This document shows positions 28,143 to 39,168 of a DNA stretch of 64,000 nucleotides, one piece after another. Source of the stretch: Aeromonas jandaei (lineage in GTDB: Bacteria > Pseudomonadota > Gammaproteobacteria > Enterobacterales > Aeromonadaceae); contig NZ_CP149571.1 of the NCBI RefSeq assembly GCF_037890695.1, positions 872,001 to 936,000 on the forward strand, read 5' to 3'. The notes under the pieces are model-generated. The model worked only from the letters and a program-made list of their open reading frames with translations. It was not told the DNA's origin and did no database searches. The position numbers were made by a program, and so were the translations under genes. Every line of letters begins with the position of its first letter. The stretch's first letter is position 1.

Positions 28143-30569
28143 ATGAAGAAGAAGCTAATTTATGCAGCCGTCATCAGTGCCTTGCTGGCCGGATGTGGTG
28201 GTGAGAATGACAAGATGGGGGATACCACCAGTACCCTCGATTACGCCCTGAGTGGGATGAGTGGTGCGCGCCCCAGCGTACTGGCGCCCCGTGCCAGCGA
28301 TGGCACCCTGAAATTTTCGACCGAGACTCAGGATCTCTCCAACCCGGTATCCGCTCTCTCCACGCTGGATGGCTGGTCTACTACCCAACCCATTCAGCTG
28401 AACCCGGCCACCGTGAGTGGCGTGTCGGTTCCTGCTCCTGCTGACGCAGACTTTGCCGCCTCTGTCGCACCCATCTATCTGCTGGAGCTGACACTGGATC
28501 CGACGACTCTGCAGCCAAATGGCGTGAAGAATAACCAGCCGCTGGTCTATGGTACGGATTTTGTTGTTCGTGCTGCCGGTAGCACTCTCAATCTGGTACC
28601 GCTCAAGCCGCTGAATCCCTCCTCCTATTACATGATTGTCGCCACCGATTCGCTCAAAGACAGTCGCGGAACACCGCTCAAGGCTGGCAGTGATTACAGC
28701 ACCTACAAGGCAAACAGTGGCACCACGGCTCAGGAGCAGAGCATCAGCAATCTGGTTGCGCTACAAGAGGGGCTGTTCAAATCTGCCACCGGCATTACCA
28801 GTGATCGGGTTATCTTCTCCGACTGGTTTGCCACCCAGTCCGGCGCCGATGTGCTGCTGGCGGTGAAAGGGGCTGCAGCCAAGGTGGCGCAGAACGGTCT
28901 GGACGCCGCCAAGGTATGGAAACAGGATGCCAAGGGCAATACCAGCCTGCCGGGCACTTATACCATGGCAGTGACAGGTAGCGGTGCTTTCCTGACCCAG
29001 ATGGCTAATGAGCAGTTCCTGCCGTCGGATCAGAAAAATCTACTGGCTACCACCATTGCCAACAGCACACAGCTCACAAACATTGCCAATCTGACAACGG
29101 TATATACCGGAACCGTCAAGCTCCCTTATTTCCTCTCTACACCGTCAGTAGCCGGGTCATGGGACAAGGCCAAGACCCAGTCTTGGCATGGTGCCATCCC
29201 CAGCCTCTATGCCATCGCCAATGCTCTGAAGGCGGGTGATAGTGAAGTGATTGGCGGACTGGTTAGTGCCGGAGTGGATCCGACTCTGCTGGCAACACTG
29301 ATCGCTGACCCGACCCGCCAGAGCGATCTGCTGACCGAGGCGAGCAAACTGATCGGGGTGACCCTCACCTCCGGTGGCAAGCCGCTGGATGCCGAGCGCA
29401 ATATCGGCCGCTTCAATCCCCTGCCGGCATTGACCGAAGTACAATCCGTGCCGATGCGAATCTTTGCCAAAGATGCTCTTAATACCATCACCGATGTGAT
29501 CATCTATCAGCACGGGGTTACCTCCATCAAGGAGAACGCCTATGCGCTGGCGCTGAGCCAAATTGGCGCAGGTATGGGGGCTGGTAAAAAGGTAGCTGTA
29601 GTGGTGATCGATCATCCGCTGCATGGTGAACGTGGCTTCGCTCTTAGCGGCAGTATGGCGACGGTGACCACCTCGGCAAACCCGACTCCCTACCTGAATC
29701 TGGGTTATCTGACGGTGGCACGGGACAACCTGAAACAGAGCGTGGCCGACCTGCTGGGTCTGCGTCTGGCGGTGGGCCTGGCCAACAGCGGCAACGTGAT
29801 CGGCAGTGCCGGCAATATCAAGGTGCACTTCCTCGGTCATTCCCTTGGCGCCATTACCGGGGCCAATTTGCTGGCGGTTGCCAACCAGACCACAGGCAGT
29901 GTCCTGGCTGATGCTCTGTTCAAGTTTGATACCGGTGGTCTGGCGATGCCGGGCGGCGGTATCGCCCCGCTGCTGCTCGACTCCCCCAGCTTCGGGCCGA
30001 CCATCAAGATGAGCGTGCTGACAGCAGGCAGCCCCGAGTTGAAAGCGGGCTTTGCGGCCTATGAGCCCAACTGCAAGACAGTCAAGGCAACCTGCTTCGT
30101 CAACGAATTCCTGCCCAGTCTGAATGCGACCACTCAGGCGGCCGCAGCCACGACGCTGCAGAGCTACAGCTTTGCTGCCCAGACAGTGCTCGACTCTGCC
30201 GACCCGATCAACCTGGGTCGCGGCATCAAGAGCAACTTCCCGCTGTTTGCTACCGAAATCGTGGGCAATGGTGCACTCAATCTGCCGGATCAGGTGATCC
30301 CGAACCGCATTGCCTCTGCACCGCTTGGTGGCACCGAGCCGCTGTTCAAGGTGTTGGGTTTGCAGGCGTTGCAAGGCGGGCCGGGTGTGATCCCTGCCAG
30401 CCACCATGCAGCCCGCTTTGTGGCCGGTGGTCACAGCTCGCTGTTGGCGCCTGATGGCAATGACAGCAACGCGCTGGTGACCAGCGAGATGCAGACCGAG
30501 TTTGCCAGCTTCTTTATGAGCGGTGGCGCGGCTGTGCAGGTGACCGACAATACCCTGCTCAAGCAGTAA
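28143..30569 (+). CDS. Extracellular/surface lipase lipoprotein (VolA/Aeromonas Lip family)
   Basis: 808 residues. A lipoprotein signal with lipobox LLAGC (Cys18) precedes an N-terminal Ig-like region and an alpha/beta-hydrolase domain. The motif VHFLGHSLGA (catalytic Ser near residue 566) is the signature reported for Aeromonas extracellular lipases (Lip, Pla, Apl-1), and the overall layout matches VolA, a surface-exposed lysophospholipase of Vibrio. A His in ASHHAARFVAGGHSSL near the end is a candidate triad member. It likely releases fatty acids from host or environmental lipids, feeding the fadBA pathway also encoded here. It stands alone, with terminators on both sides. Confidence 0.9.
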   Translation: MKKKLIYAAVISALLAGCGGENDKMGDTTSTLDYALSGMSGARPSVLAPRASDGTLKFSTETQDLSNPVSALSTLDGWSTTQPIQLNPATVSGVSVPAPADADFAASVAPIYLLELTLDPTTLQPNGVKNNQPLVYGTDFVVRAAGSTLNLVPLKPLNPSSYYMIVATDSLKDSRGTPLKAGSDYSTYKANSGTTAQEQSISNLVALQEGLFKSATGITSDRVIFSDWFATQSGADVLLAVKGAAAKVAQNGLDAAKVWKQDAKGNTSLPGTYTMAVTGSGAFLTQMANEQFLPSDQKNLLATTIANSTQLTNIANLTTVYTGTVKLPYFLSTPSVAGSWDKAKTQSWHGAIPSLYAIANALKAGDSEVIGGLVSAGVDPTLLATLIADPTRQSDLLTEASKLIGVTLTSGGKPLDAERNIGRFNPLPALTEVQSVPMRIFAKDALNTITDVIIYQHGVTSIKENAYALALSQIGAGMGAGKKVAVVVIDHPLHGERGFALSGSMATVTTSANPTPYLNLGYLTVARDNLKQSVADLLGLRLAVGLANSGNVIGSAGNIKVHFLGHSLGAITGANLLAVANQTTGSVLADALFKFDTGGLAMPGGGIAPLLLDSPSFGPTIKMSVLTAGSPELKAGFAAYEPNCKTVKATCFVNEFLPSLNATTQAAAATTLQSYSFAAQTVLDSADPINLGRGIKSNFPLFATEIVGNGALNLPDQVIPNRIASAPLGGTEPLFKVLGLQALQGGPGVIPASHHAARFVAGGHSSLLAPDGNDSNALVTSEMQTEFASFFMSGGAAVQVTDNTLLKQ

Positions 30570-30586
30570 TTGCGCAGACCATAAAA

Positions 30587-30617
30587 AAATGCCGCCCTTC
30601 GGGGCGGCGTTGTTGTT
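30587..30617 (+). terminator. Terminator of the lipase gene
   Basis: GCCGCCC-TTCG-GGGCGGC with a UUCG-type loop, preceded by A7 and followed by GTTGTTGTTT. Confidence 0.8.
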
Positions 30618-30634
30618 TCTGCGATAGCTGAAAA

Positions 30635-31468
30635 TCAGCCCGGCTGGTGGTTGCGATCCAGCCAGCCTTGCAGCAGGCCGACCAGCAGACCGGTCAGGTG
30701 GGCGATATTGGCGGTGCTGGTGCCGAGCATGTCGAAGAAGCCGAGCACCATCCAGAACAGCATAAAGCCCATCAGCGCCGGTGGCAGGGTGAGGCCGCAG
30801 GCCGGTTGCAGTTTGGCTCGCAGCCAGCAGTAGCCTAGCAGGGCATAAACCACGCCGGAGAGGCCGCCAAACAGCGGGCCGCTGGCGAAGAACTCGGCGA
30901 TGTTGGGGAGGGCGGCACCCACCAGCAGCAGGATCAGCAGCTTGCCGCTGCCAAGACGCTGCTCGATCTGACCACCGAGATACCACCACCAGAGCAAGTT
31001 GAACACCAGATGGAGCACCGAGAAGTGGATGAAGGCCGGGGTAAAGTAGCGCCATGCCTGCCAGTCGGTGAACTGGGCCAGTGTCGGGTGGAAGGCCAGT
31101 TCGTCGTAGATGGGCAGGCCGATGGCATCGATGCCGTAGATGGCGAGACAGGCGATGATGACCACCAGCGTCAGTGGCCCCGCTTGATGGAGGAAATCGG
31201 TGACGGGATCCGTCATCCCCTTGCTGTAGTCGATGCGGGCATCGGCCCGGCCGGACTGCCAGGAGGCCTCCATATAGCGAGGGTGGTTCGGCTCGGCGAG
31301 GAAGCGCTTCACCTCCAGCTGGGCCTGAGCGAGGCGCGGCTCGTCAGCCAGCCAGATGGTGACTCCCAGCTCGGATTGGGTCAGCTCGCAGGAGATGCCC
31401 AGCGTCGCCAGATAGTCCACCAGCGCCTGCGCCATGCGGGCGTTGTCGAGCACCAGCAGCTGGATCAT
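30635..31468 (-). CDS. glpG: GlpG, rhomboid intramembrane serine protease
   Basis: 277 residues from the ATG overlapping the glpE stop (E. coli GlpG 276). A soluble N-terminal domain (1-80) precedes six membrane helices. The catalytic [11 protein letters not shown]er (about 200) and the His in [11 protein letters not shown] (about 256) are present, as is the HxxxN oxyanion region ([13 protein letters not shown]). It cleaves transmembrane substrates in the inner membrane. The longer open frame upstream overlaps glpE. glpR, usually next in E. coli, is absent. Confidence 0.95.
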   Translation of the reverse strand: MIQLLVLDNARMAQALVDYLATLGISCELTQSELGVTIWLADEPRLAQAQLEVKRFLAEPNHPRYMEASWQSGRADARIDYSKGMTDPVTDFLHQAGPLTLVVIIACLAIYGIDAIGLPIYDELAFHPTLAQFTDWQAWRYFTPAFIHFSVLHLVFNLLWWWYLGGQIEQRLGSGKLLILLLVGAALPNIAEFFASGPLFGGLSGVVYALLGYCWLRAKLQPACGLTLPPALMGFMLFWMVLGFFDMLGTSTANIAHLTGLLVGLLQGWLDRNHQPG

Positions 31469-31788
31469 GCTTCGCTTGCCTCGATGGGAAACTCCCGGCG
31501 CCACGCCTCGAAGCCGCCATCCAGACTGTAGACCTCGTCATAACCCTGTTGCAGCAGGTATTGGGCCGCCCCCTGACTGCTGTTGCCGTGATAGCACATC
31601 ACGATGACCGGGGTATCGAAATCCACTTCGTTCATAAAGCGCACCAAGGTGCCGTTGGTGAGGTGGAAGGCACCGACCGCGTGGGCCGCTGCAAATGATT
31701 GCGGGTCGCGAATATCCACCAGACGGGCTTCACCCGCGTTCAGTTTCTGGTGGGCATCATGGGCACTGATATGGGCAAACTGGTCCAT
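31465..31788 (-). CDS. glpE: GlpE, thiosulfate sulfurtransferase (single rhodanese domain)
   Basis: 107 residues (E. coli 108). The rhodanese active-site loop CYHGNSS (Cys about 65) and the VDIRDPQSF motif are present. It transfers sulfane sulfur to cyanide or thioredoxin in vitro. It is translationally coupled to glpG by a 4-nt overlap. Confidence 0.95.
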   Translation of the reverse strand: MDQFAHISAHDAHQKLNAGEARLVDIRDPQSFAAAHAVGAFHLTNGTLVRFMNEVDFDTPVIVMCYHGNSSQGAAQYLLQQGYDEVYSLDGGFEAWRREFPIEASEA

Positions 31789-31863
31789 CGGGATGTCCTG
31801 CGAATAGGTTGATTACGGGCCAGTGTACCGCAAGCAGGGGCGCAAACTAACCCCACAAAAGAT

Positions 31864-31884
31864 AAGGGAGCCTGTGGCTCCCTT
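31864..31884 (-). terminator. Terminator of the liv operon
   Basis: AAGGGAGCC-ACA-GGCTCCCTT on the minus strand, followed by ATCTTTTG, 27 nt after livF. Confidence 0.75.
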
Positions 31885-31910
31885 GTCGATATGGCATTCT
31901 GGTCAATGGC

Positions 31911-32612
31911 TTAACCACCAAGATAGGCCTGCCGCACCGCCGGGTTGGCCAGCAGGGCGGCCCCTGTGTCTTGCAGCACCACGTGGCCATTCTCCAGCAC
32001 ATAGCCGCGGTCGGCCAGTTTGAGCGCCTGGTTGGCGTTCTGCTCCACCAGGAAGATGGTCATTCCCTTCTGGCGCAGCTGCTCTATGGTGTCGAAGATC
32101 TGCTGGATGACGATGGGAGCCAGCCCCAGCGAGGGCTCATCCAGCAGCAGCAGGCGCGGTTTGCTCATCAGGGCACGGCCAATGGCCAGCATCTGCTGCT
32201 CGCCGCCGGACATGGTGCCCGCCCGCTGTTCCAGCCGTTCATGCAGCCGCGGGAACAGGGTAAACACCTGATCCAGCAGGCCGTGCTGTTCGGCCTTGTC
32301 GACGAAGAAGGCCCCCATCAGCAGGTTCTCCTCCACCGTCAGGCGGGCGAAGATGCGGCGTCCCTCCGGCACCACGGCGATATCCTTGCGCATGATACGG
32401 GCGGTGGAGAGGGAGCTGATCTGTTCCCCCTCAAACCAGATGGATCCGCTGCTGGGCTTGGGTTCACCGCAGAGGGTCATCAGCAGGGTAGTCTTGCCCG
32501 CGCCGTTGGCACCGATCAGGGTGACGATCTCTCCCTCTTTCACCTCGACGCTGACATCGTGCAGTGCCTGAATTTTGCCGTAGTGGGTCGATACGTTGCG
32601 AAGTTCTAACAT
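31911..32612 (-). CDS. livF: LivF, branched-chain amino-acid ABC transporter ATPase
   Basis: 233 residues. Walker A GANGAGKTT (about 36), signature SGGEQQ (about 135) and Walker B LLLLDEPSLGL (about 156) are intact. It pairs with LivG to drive import of Leu/Ile/Val through LivHM. Last gene of livKHMGF. Confidence 0.95.
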   Translation of the reverse strand: MLELRNVSTHYGKIQALHDVSVEVKEGEIVTLIGANGAGKTTLLMTLCGEPKPSSGSIWFEGEQISSLSTARIMRKDIAVVPEGRRIFARLTVEENLLMGAFFVDKAEQHGLLDQVFTLFPRLHERLEQRAGTMSGGEQQMLAIGRALMSKPRLLLLDEPSLGLAPIVIQQIFDTIEQLRQKGMTIFLVEQNANQALKLADRGYVLENGHVVLQDTGAALLANPAVRQAYLGG

Positions 32613-32628
32613 CGTGACTCCTTGGGTC

Positions 32629-33402
32629 CTACGATTCGCCCAGATAGGCCTTGATCACTGCCGGATTGTTACGGATCTCATCCGGCTTGCCGTGGGCCAG
32701 CGGCGTGCCCTGGCTGACCACGAAGATGCGGTTGGATATGCCCATCACCAGCTTCATATCGTGCTCGATAAGCAGCACCGAGACCCCGAATTCGTCCCGC
32801 AGGCTCATGATCAGTTCGTCCAGTTCGTCGGTCTCCTTCGGGTTGAGACCGGCGGCCGGTTCATCCAGCATCAGCAGCTCGGGACGGGTCGCCATGCAGC
32901 GGGCGATCTCGAGGCGGCGCTGCTGCCCGTAGGCCAGATTGCCGGCGGCGCGGTTGGCGAGATCCTTGAGGCCCACTTTATCCAGCCAGAAGGCGGCCTG
33001 CTCCAGCCCCTCTTCTTCGGCACGGCGGAACGAGGGGGTCTTGAACAGTCCGGCCAGAAAGCCGGTGTTGAGATGCCTGTGCTGGGCAACCAGCAAGTTC
33101 TCCACTGCCGTCATCTCCTTGAACAGCCGGACGTGCTGGAAGGTGCGCACTATGCCCTTGCGGGCGATGAGGTGACCGGGTAGCCCCTGAATCTCCTCAC
33201 CCTTGTAGCGGATGGTGCCGCCGCTCGGGCGGTAGAAGCCGGTCAGGCAGTTGAAGATGGTGGTCTTGCCTGCGCCGTTGGGGCCGATGATGGAGATCAC
33301 CTCGCCCTTGTCGATATCCAGCTTGACCCCGTTGACTGCCAGCAACCCTCCGAAGCGCATCGACAGATCAGAGACTTCCATTAACTTCTGATGAGTACTC
33401 AT
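32629..33402 (-). CDS. livG: LivG, branched-chain amino-acid ABC transporter ATPase
   Basis: 257 residues. Walker [10 protein letters not shown] (about 40), the LivG-type signature segment [12 protein letters not shown] and Walker [12 protein letters not shown] are present. It overlaps livM by 4 nt and precedes livF by 16 nt. Confidence 0.95.
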   Translation of the reverse strand: MSTHQKLMEVSDLSMRFGGLLAVNGVKLDIDKGEVISIIGPNGAGKTTIFNCLTGFYRPSGGTIRYKGEEIQGLPGHLIARKGIVRTFQHVRLFKEMTAVENLLVAQHRHLNTGFLAGLFKTPSFRRAEEEGLEQAAFWLDKVGLKDLANRAAGNLAYGQQRRLEIARCMATRPELLMLDEPAAGLNPKETDELDELIMSLRDEFGVSVLLIEHDMKLVMGISNRIFVVSQGTPLAHGKPDEIRNNPAVIKAYLGES

Positions 33403-34666
33403 TTCTTCAACTCCAGATGCGGACGGGTCATCGGCAGCAATCCTTGTGGCCGCCAGATCATCATGAACACCATCAAGAGGCCGAACATCAGCATGCGATA
33501 CTCGTTGAACTCGCGGGCTAGCTCCGGCAGCACAGTCATCACGATGGCGGCCAGCACCACCCCGATCTGTGAGCCCATGCCCCCCAGCACCACAATGGCG
33601 AGCACGATGGCCGACTCAATAAAGACGAAGGATTCCGGGCTGATAAAGCCCTGCCGTGAGGCGAAAAAGCTGCCTGCAAAACCGGCAAAGGTGGCGCCTA
33701 TGGTGAAGGCGGTCAGCTTGATGATGGTGGGGTTGAGCCCCAGCGATTTGCAGGCGATCTCGTCTTCCCGCAGCGCTTCCCAGGCGCGGCCCAGTGGCAT
33801 GCGCAGCAGGCGGTTGATGACGAACAGGGTGGCGATCACCAGCACCAGCGCCATCAGGTAGAGGAAGATCACCTTGTGGTTGGCGTTGTAGGCGATGCCG
33901 AAGAACTCGTGGAAGGTCTCGAAGCCGCCATCTTTGACGGTGCGGTTGAACTCCAGACCGCCCAGGGTCGGTTTGGGAATGCCGGAGATACCGTTGGGGC
34001 CGCCGGTCAGGCTGGTCATGTTGTTGAGCAGAATGCGGATGATCTCGCCAAAGCCGAGGGTGACGATTGCCAGATAGTCCCCCCGCAGCCGCAGCACCGG
34101 GAAGCCGAGCAGGAAGCCGAACAGGGCCGCCAGACCACCGGCGATGGGCAGACACTCCCAGAAACTCAGCCCGAAGTAGTTGTTGAGCAGGGCGTAGCTG
34201 TAGGCGCCGACCGCATAGAAGCCGACATAGCCGAGATCGAGCAGGCCGGCGAGGCCGACCACCACGTTCAGACCCAGCCCCAACATGATGTAAATCAGGG
34301 TGAGAGTGGCCAGATCGATGGCTCCGCGCGATGCCATGAAGGGCCAGCTCACCGCAAACAGCAACACCAGAATGGCGGTGGTGTTGTAGAGGCGTGGCGC
34401 CTCTTCCTGGCTCGGCAGCACCAGCTTGCCGAAGCCGACCGAGAAGCCACTGATGGAGGCCTGGAACAGCTTGGCAATCTGGCCGCGCAGCAGCTGGAAC
34501 CAGAACACCAGGGTGGCGCCGCCCAGCAGCCAGGCCAGCGACACATCGAGGCGACTCACCACCAGCAGACGGGAGCCATCGGTCTCCAGCTTGAAGCCGA
34601 GCAGCCAGAAGGAGAGCACCAGCAGCACCAGGCTGGCGATGCAGGCGTGGATGAATTGGCGTTTCA

Positions 34667-34670
<4 letters not shown>
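33399..34670 (-). CDS. livM: LivM, branched-chain amino-acid ABC permease
   Basis: 423 residues (E. coli 425), about ten membrane spans. [20 protein letters not shown] and the ABC-ATPase contact loop [17 protein letters not shown] (about 305) are characteristic. It starts on the ATG overlapping the livH stop. The N-terminal extension is normal for this family. Confidence 0.95.
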
Positions 34671-35593
<923 letters not shown>

Positions 35594-35659
35594 ACTGCGT
35601 TCCCTGTACTTGCCCGCAAAGAGAGGAGGGGGCGAGTCGGCTCGCCCCCGATCGGCAGA

Positions 35660-36781
35660 TTATTTGAGTTGGGTAGAGGTACCGTCAGCGTGCCACTGGA
35701 ACACACCGAATTCGAAGCCTTTCAGGTCGCCGTTCGGTGCCCAGTTGAGCTGGCCCATCACAGTATCGACCGGCGCAGCCTTGATGGCGGCAGCAACGGC
35801 AGCCGGATCCTCGTCACCCGCCTTGGCGATACCGGCCGCCAGGGTTTGCACCGCGGCATAGGTAGTCCAGACGAACGGGCCGGAGGAGTCCTGACCCTTG
35901 GTCTTGAATGCCGCAACCAGCGGGGCGTTGGCCGGCACCAGATCATACTTGTTCGGCAGGGTTACCAGCAGGCCTTCGGAAGCCGGGCCACCGATGGCGG
36001 AGATGTCCTTGTTGCCCACCCCTTCCGGGCCCATGAACTTGGCCTTCAGACCCTTCTCGCCAGCCTGACGCAGGATCAGACCCAGCTCCGGGTGATAGCC
36101 GCCGTAGTAGACGAAATCGACGTTCTCTTTCTGCAGCTTGGCGATCAGGGCGGAGAAGTCCTTGTCACCGGCAGTGATGCCTTCAAACGCGACGACCTTG
36201 ACGCCAGCCTTGTCCAGTGCCGCTTTCACGCTGGAGGCGATGCCTTCGCCATACTGCTTCTTGTCGTGGATAACGGCAACGCGCTTGGGTTTGACCTGCT
36301 CGATGATGTATTTGGCGGCAGTCGGGCCCTGATCGCTATCCAGACCTATGGTGCGCAGGGTCAGCTGGTAGCCGCGCTCGGTGATCTTGGGGTTGGTGGA
36401 GGCGGGGGTGATCATCAGGATCCCCTCGTCTTCATAGATGTCGGAGGCGGGCAGGGTGTTGTCGGAGCAGAGGTGGCCGACCACGAATTTGACGCCGTCG
36501 TTCACTACCTTGTTGGCTACTGCCACTGCTTGTTTGGGATCGCAGGCATCGTCATAGACGATCGCTTCGATCTGCTTGCCCTTGATGCCGCCTGCCTTGT
36601 TGATCTGCTCGACCGCCATCTTGCCGCCGGTGAACTGCATGTCACCGTACTGGGCGACCGGACCGGTGACCGGACCGGCGATGCCGATCTTGATGGTATC
36701 GGCGGCATGGGCCATGGAAACTGATCCAAACAGAGCCAAAGAAACCGCTGCCTTTACTGCCATTCTTCCAAAATTATTCAT
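35660..36781 (-). CDS. livK: LivK/LivJ-type branched-chain amino-acid binding protein
   Basis: 373 residues. A signal peptide (cut near AHA-ADT) precedes a type I periplasmic binding fold: [31 protein letters not shown] and the [12 protein letters not shown] block match LivJ/LivK. It delivers Leu/Ile/Val to the inner-membrane permease. It heads the operon; livH begins 66 nt after its stop. Whether it is LivJ- or LivK-like in specificity cannot be read here. Confidence 0.93.
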   Translation of the reverse strand: MNNFGRMAVKAAVSLALFGSVSMAHAADTIKIGIAGPVTGPVAQYGDMQFTGGKMAVEQINKAGGIKGKQIEAIVYDDACDPKQAVAVANKVVNDGVKFVVGHLCSDNTLPASDIYEDEGILMITPASTNPKITERGYQLTLRTIGLDSDQGPTAAKYIIEQVKPKRVAVIHDKKQYGEGIASSVKAALDKAGVKVVAFEGITAGDKDFSALIAKLQKENVDFVYYGGYHPELGLILRQAGEKGLKAKFMGPEGVGNKDISAIGGPASEGLLVTLPNKYDLVPANAPLVAAFKTKGQDSSGPFVWTTYAAVQTLAAGIAKAGDEDPAAVAAAIKAAPVDTVMGQLNWAPNGDLKGFEFGVFQWHADGTSTQLK

Positions 36782-37088
36782 TGATTCATCCTTTAATCAG
36801 TGGATTGTTTCATTCCCGTGTGCCTTTCCGGATCCAGGTCCTGCATGTCCGGCAGTAGATAAGGTTCTATCATTCCTCGCGGGGCAATAACAAGATGTTA
36901 AAGATACTAACCAGAGGGGGTTGCGAGCGGGTATTTTGAAACAAATGACCTGTTTTAAAATGGCATTTAGAGTTTAATTTTGAAAGTTGGTGTTAACATC
37001 TCGATAACCAGAGGCGGTCTGGATAAACGCCAGAGGATTAATCTGACGATATTTTACCCTGATGCTGCTCCCATTTTGACCACAATCC
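36782..37088. other. Divergent control region of livK and the LacI-family regulator
   Basis: No gene seen. The stretch 36890-37030 is AT-rich, likely holds the livK promoter on the minus strand, and has no clear inverted repeat that I could assign to Lrp or another regulator. Confidence 0.5.
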
Positions 37089-37100
37089 GTTTGCGCAAAC
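37089..37100. promoter_or_regulatory. Palindromic LacI-type operator candidate
   Basis: GTTTGCGCAAAC is a perfect 12-bp palindrome with a central CG-type dyad, the form recognised by LacI/PurR/RbsR proteins. It sits 28 nt upstream of the regulator's -35 box and may mediate autoregulation or control of livK. Inferred. Confidence 0.5.
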
Positions 37101-37127
37101 AAAAATGAGCGCCTAAATTAGCCAGCA

Positions 37128-37156
37128 TTGACAATTCCGTGGCAGAGCTCGTTAAA
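37128..37156 (+). promoter_or_regulatory. Candidate promoter of the LacI-family gene
   Basis: A perfect -35 TTGACA (37128-37133), a 17-nt spacer and GTTAAA (37151-37156) as a weak -10. It lies about 60 nt before the ATG. Confidence 0.5.
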
Positions 37157-37215
37157 ACCAAGCCTTTATTCGGGAAATCTGCTAATGTTCCGCCTTTGAA
37201 AGTCAGGAGACAGAG

Positions 37216-38220
37216 ATGGCAACAATCAAGGATGTCGCCTCCCGTGCAGGCGTATCCATCTCCACCGTCTCACATGTGCTCAACCACACTCGCCGGGTCA
37301 GCGAAGACGCGACCCAGAAAGTGATTGAGGCGGTGGCAGAACTCAACTACGCGCCCAACTCGGTAGCGCGCAGTCTTAAAATAAATTCGACCAAAACCAT
37401 CGGCATGCTGGTCACCACCAGCGTGAACCCCTTCTTTGCGGAAGTGGTGCAAGGGGTGGAAGCCTACTGCTTCGAGCAGGGCTACAGCCTGATCCTCTGC
37501 AACACCGAAAACCAGCCGCCCCGTCAGCAGCACTATCTGCGCATGCTGATGGAGAAGCGGGTGGACGGCCTGCTGGTGCTTGGTACCGATATCGATGCTC
37601 AGCTGCGCGACATGCTGCGCATCCACAAGAACGTGCCTCAAGTGGTGCTGGACTGGGGAACCGAGTGCGATTTCGCCAACGTTATCAATGACAACGCCCG
37701 CACCGGTGCGCGCATGGCCATGCGCTATCTGATGGAACAGGGCCACCGCGACATCGTCTGCATCACGGGCCAGCTCTCCAAGCCGACCACCCAGCAGCGA
37801 CTGGACGGGGTGCGCGATGCGCTGGGCGAACACGGTCTGACCCTGAAAGAGGAGCAGATCTTTGAAGGGGATTATGAGAGCCAGAGCGGTTTCGATGCCA
37901 TGCAGTGCATCCTGACCCTGCAGCCTCGCCCGACTGCGGTGTTTGCCTTCGACGATCCCATGGCGATCGGTGCCATCTGCGCTGCCTGGGAAGCCGGGAT
38001 CAAGGTGCCGGACGATATCTCCATCATCGGTTACGACGATGTGGAGATGGCGCGCTTCTCCAGCCCGCCGCTGACCACCATCCGCCACCCGAAGGCCGAA
38101 CTGGGCCAGCTGGCGGTGAAGCATCTGGTCAGCCGGATCCGCAACAAGGAGCTGGAAGTGGAGTCGATGACGGTACAGCCGGAGCTGATCGTCCGTCGCT
38201 CGGTCAAGCCACTGCGCTGA
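37216..38220 (+). CDS. LacI-family transcriptional regulator (RbsR/PurR-like)
   Basis: 334 residues. The N-terminal helix-turn-helix ATIKDVASRAGVSISTVSHV and hinge ARSLKINSTKTIGML are typical of the PurR/RbsR branch; the core (NPFFAEVVQGVEAYCFEQGY) reads closer to RbsR than to PurR. It binds a sugar or nucleobase effector in its C-terminal periplasmic-binding-like domain; the effector is unknown. No ribose genes are adjacent. AGGAGACAGAG precedes the ATG. Confidence 0.88.
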   Translation: MATIKDVASRAGVSISTVSHVLNHTRRVSEDATQKVIEAVAELNYAPNSVARSLKINSTKTIGMLVTTSVNPFFAEVVQGVEAYCFEQGYSLILCNTENQPPRQQHYLRMLMEKRVDGLLVLGTDIDAQLRDMLRIHKNVPQVVLDWGTECDFANVINDNARTGARMAMRYLMEQGHRDIVCITGQLSKPTTQQRLDGVRDALGEHGLTLKEEQIFEGDYESQSGFDAMQCILTLQPRPTAVFAFDDPMAIGAICAAWEAGIKVPDDISIIGYDDVEMARFSSPPLTTIRHPKAELGQLAVKHLVSRIRNKELEVESMTVQPELIVRRSVKPLR

Positions 38221-38240
38221 TCCTGGCCTGTTTGCAACGA

Positions 38241-38275
38241 GAAACCCCCTCCATCGCGAGGGGGTTTCTGTTTTT
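38241..38275 (+). terminator. Terminator of the LacI-family gene
   Basis: GAAACCCCCTC-CATCGC-GAGGGGGTTTC then TGTTTTT. Confidence 0.88.
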
Positions 38276-38390
38276 ACGAGCCAGCAAGGCAAGGGCGTGT
38301 CAGCTCTGTTTTATTGCGGGATCACCCAGTCAGCAGCCGGTAGACGCGCTCTTCGTGCTGGCAGCCTGATTGCGCGAGAACTTATGCCAA

Positions 38391-38420
38391 CGGACACCCT
38401 CGGGTGTCCGTTTTGTTTTG
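38391..38420. terminator. Second terminator-like hairpin before the convergent lysozyme-inhibitor gene
   Basis: CGGACACC-CTCG-GGTGTCCG followed on the + strand by TTTTGTTTTG. The T-run points to the + direction although the nearest gene end is the minus-strand pliG; the 120 bp between the two hairpins holds no recognisable gene. Confidence 0.7.
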
Positions 38421-38449
38421 GCGTCAGGCTGGCAGTGGGCCGGAAAGAA

Positions 38450-38854
38450 TTACTGGATGGAGACCGACAGGGTATGGGGCACCTTCTCGCCACGGCGGGC
38501 TGTGGCGCGCATCTGATAGACCTGGATCAGATACTTGCCGGAGGCAGGCAGCTTGCCCTGCCACTGTTCGCCGACTGCGCCCGAGCTGAGCGCTTCGGCC
38601 TGACCGGGCACCGCGCCGGGGGCAAAGACGTTGAAGTTGGCATTGCTGCTGCCGGAGATACCGACCGTCATGGTCTGGCCCGCTTTGGCGACCAGCGTGT
38701 AGTTGATGGTGTCATAGCCTGCGAAGGTGCCCTTGACCTCGGCACTGTGGGCTCCCTTGGCGAACTGCACCGGCACGGTCGTCACCTTGTCGGCCGCCTG
38801 AGCACCGGTTGCCATGGCCAGAGTCAGCAAGGCAGCCATTATGGATCTCTTCAT
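38450..38854 (-). CDS. pliG: PliG-family periplasmic inhibitor of g-type lysozyme
   Basis: 134 residues with a signal peptide (cut near AQA-AD). VPVQFAKGAHSAEVKGTFAGY, KAGQTMTV and LPASGKYLIQVYQMRATARR follow the E. coli PliG (YcgK) pattern of an 8-stranded beta domain, including the conserved GYD and SGKY loops. PliG proteins block goose-type lysozymes, relevant to bacteria living with fish or birds; the host link is an inference. The ATG follows an AGTTGAGAG-type ribosome site. Confidence 0.8.
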   Translation of the reverse strand: MKRSIMAALLTLAMATGAQAADKVTTVPVQFAKGAHSAEVKGTFAGYDTINYTLVAKAGQTMTVGISGSSNANFNVFAPGAVPGQAEALSSGAVGEQWQGKLPASGKYLIQVYQMRATARRGEKVPHTLSVSIQ

Positions 38855-39168
38855 CTCTCAACTCCCTGTTTATTAACTCTTTAATCAACAAAGTCTGCGG
38901 TTTTACGCCGGCAGCTTACCAGATGCAGCGTTATGACCCGGTAGCATCACCAAGTGTGGTCGTTTATGGCCAACGGGGCGCGATCTTTATGCGGCCAGCT
39001 ATCCCATGGAGGCAAACGGAGATGTGATCAGGGCCGTGCTCCTGATACAGGTCGATCCGCAAAGAGGTCGTTTGGCCGCTAAGATGAGGTGAAGAGGAAA
39101 AATGGGACATTCACCCTCTAAACTTAAGACTGACACCGAATATGGACTCAATCTGACGAGGACGTTGT
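38855..39168. other. Divergent intergenic region of pliG and the chemoreceptor gene
   Basis: About 310 bp without a supported gene. I looked for a flagellar sigma-28 promoter; TAAACTT near 39119 fits the -35 but no correctly spaced GCCGATAA follows. Nothing else was recognised. Confidence 0.45.

Noticed and set aside
39119..39145. Flagellar sigma-28 promoter for the first chemoreceptor
   Set aside because: TAAACTT resembles the -35, but the GCCGATAA-like element is missing at the required 11-nt spacing.
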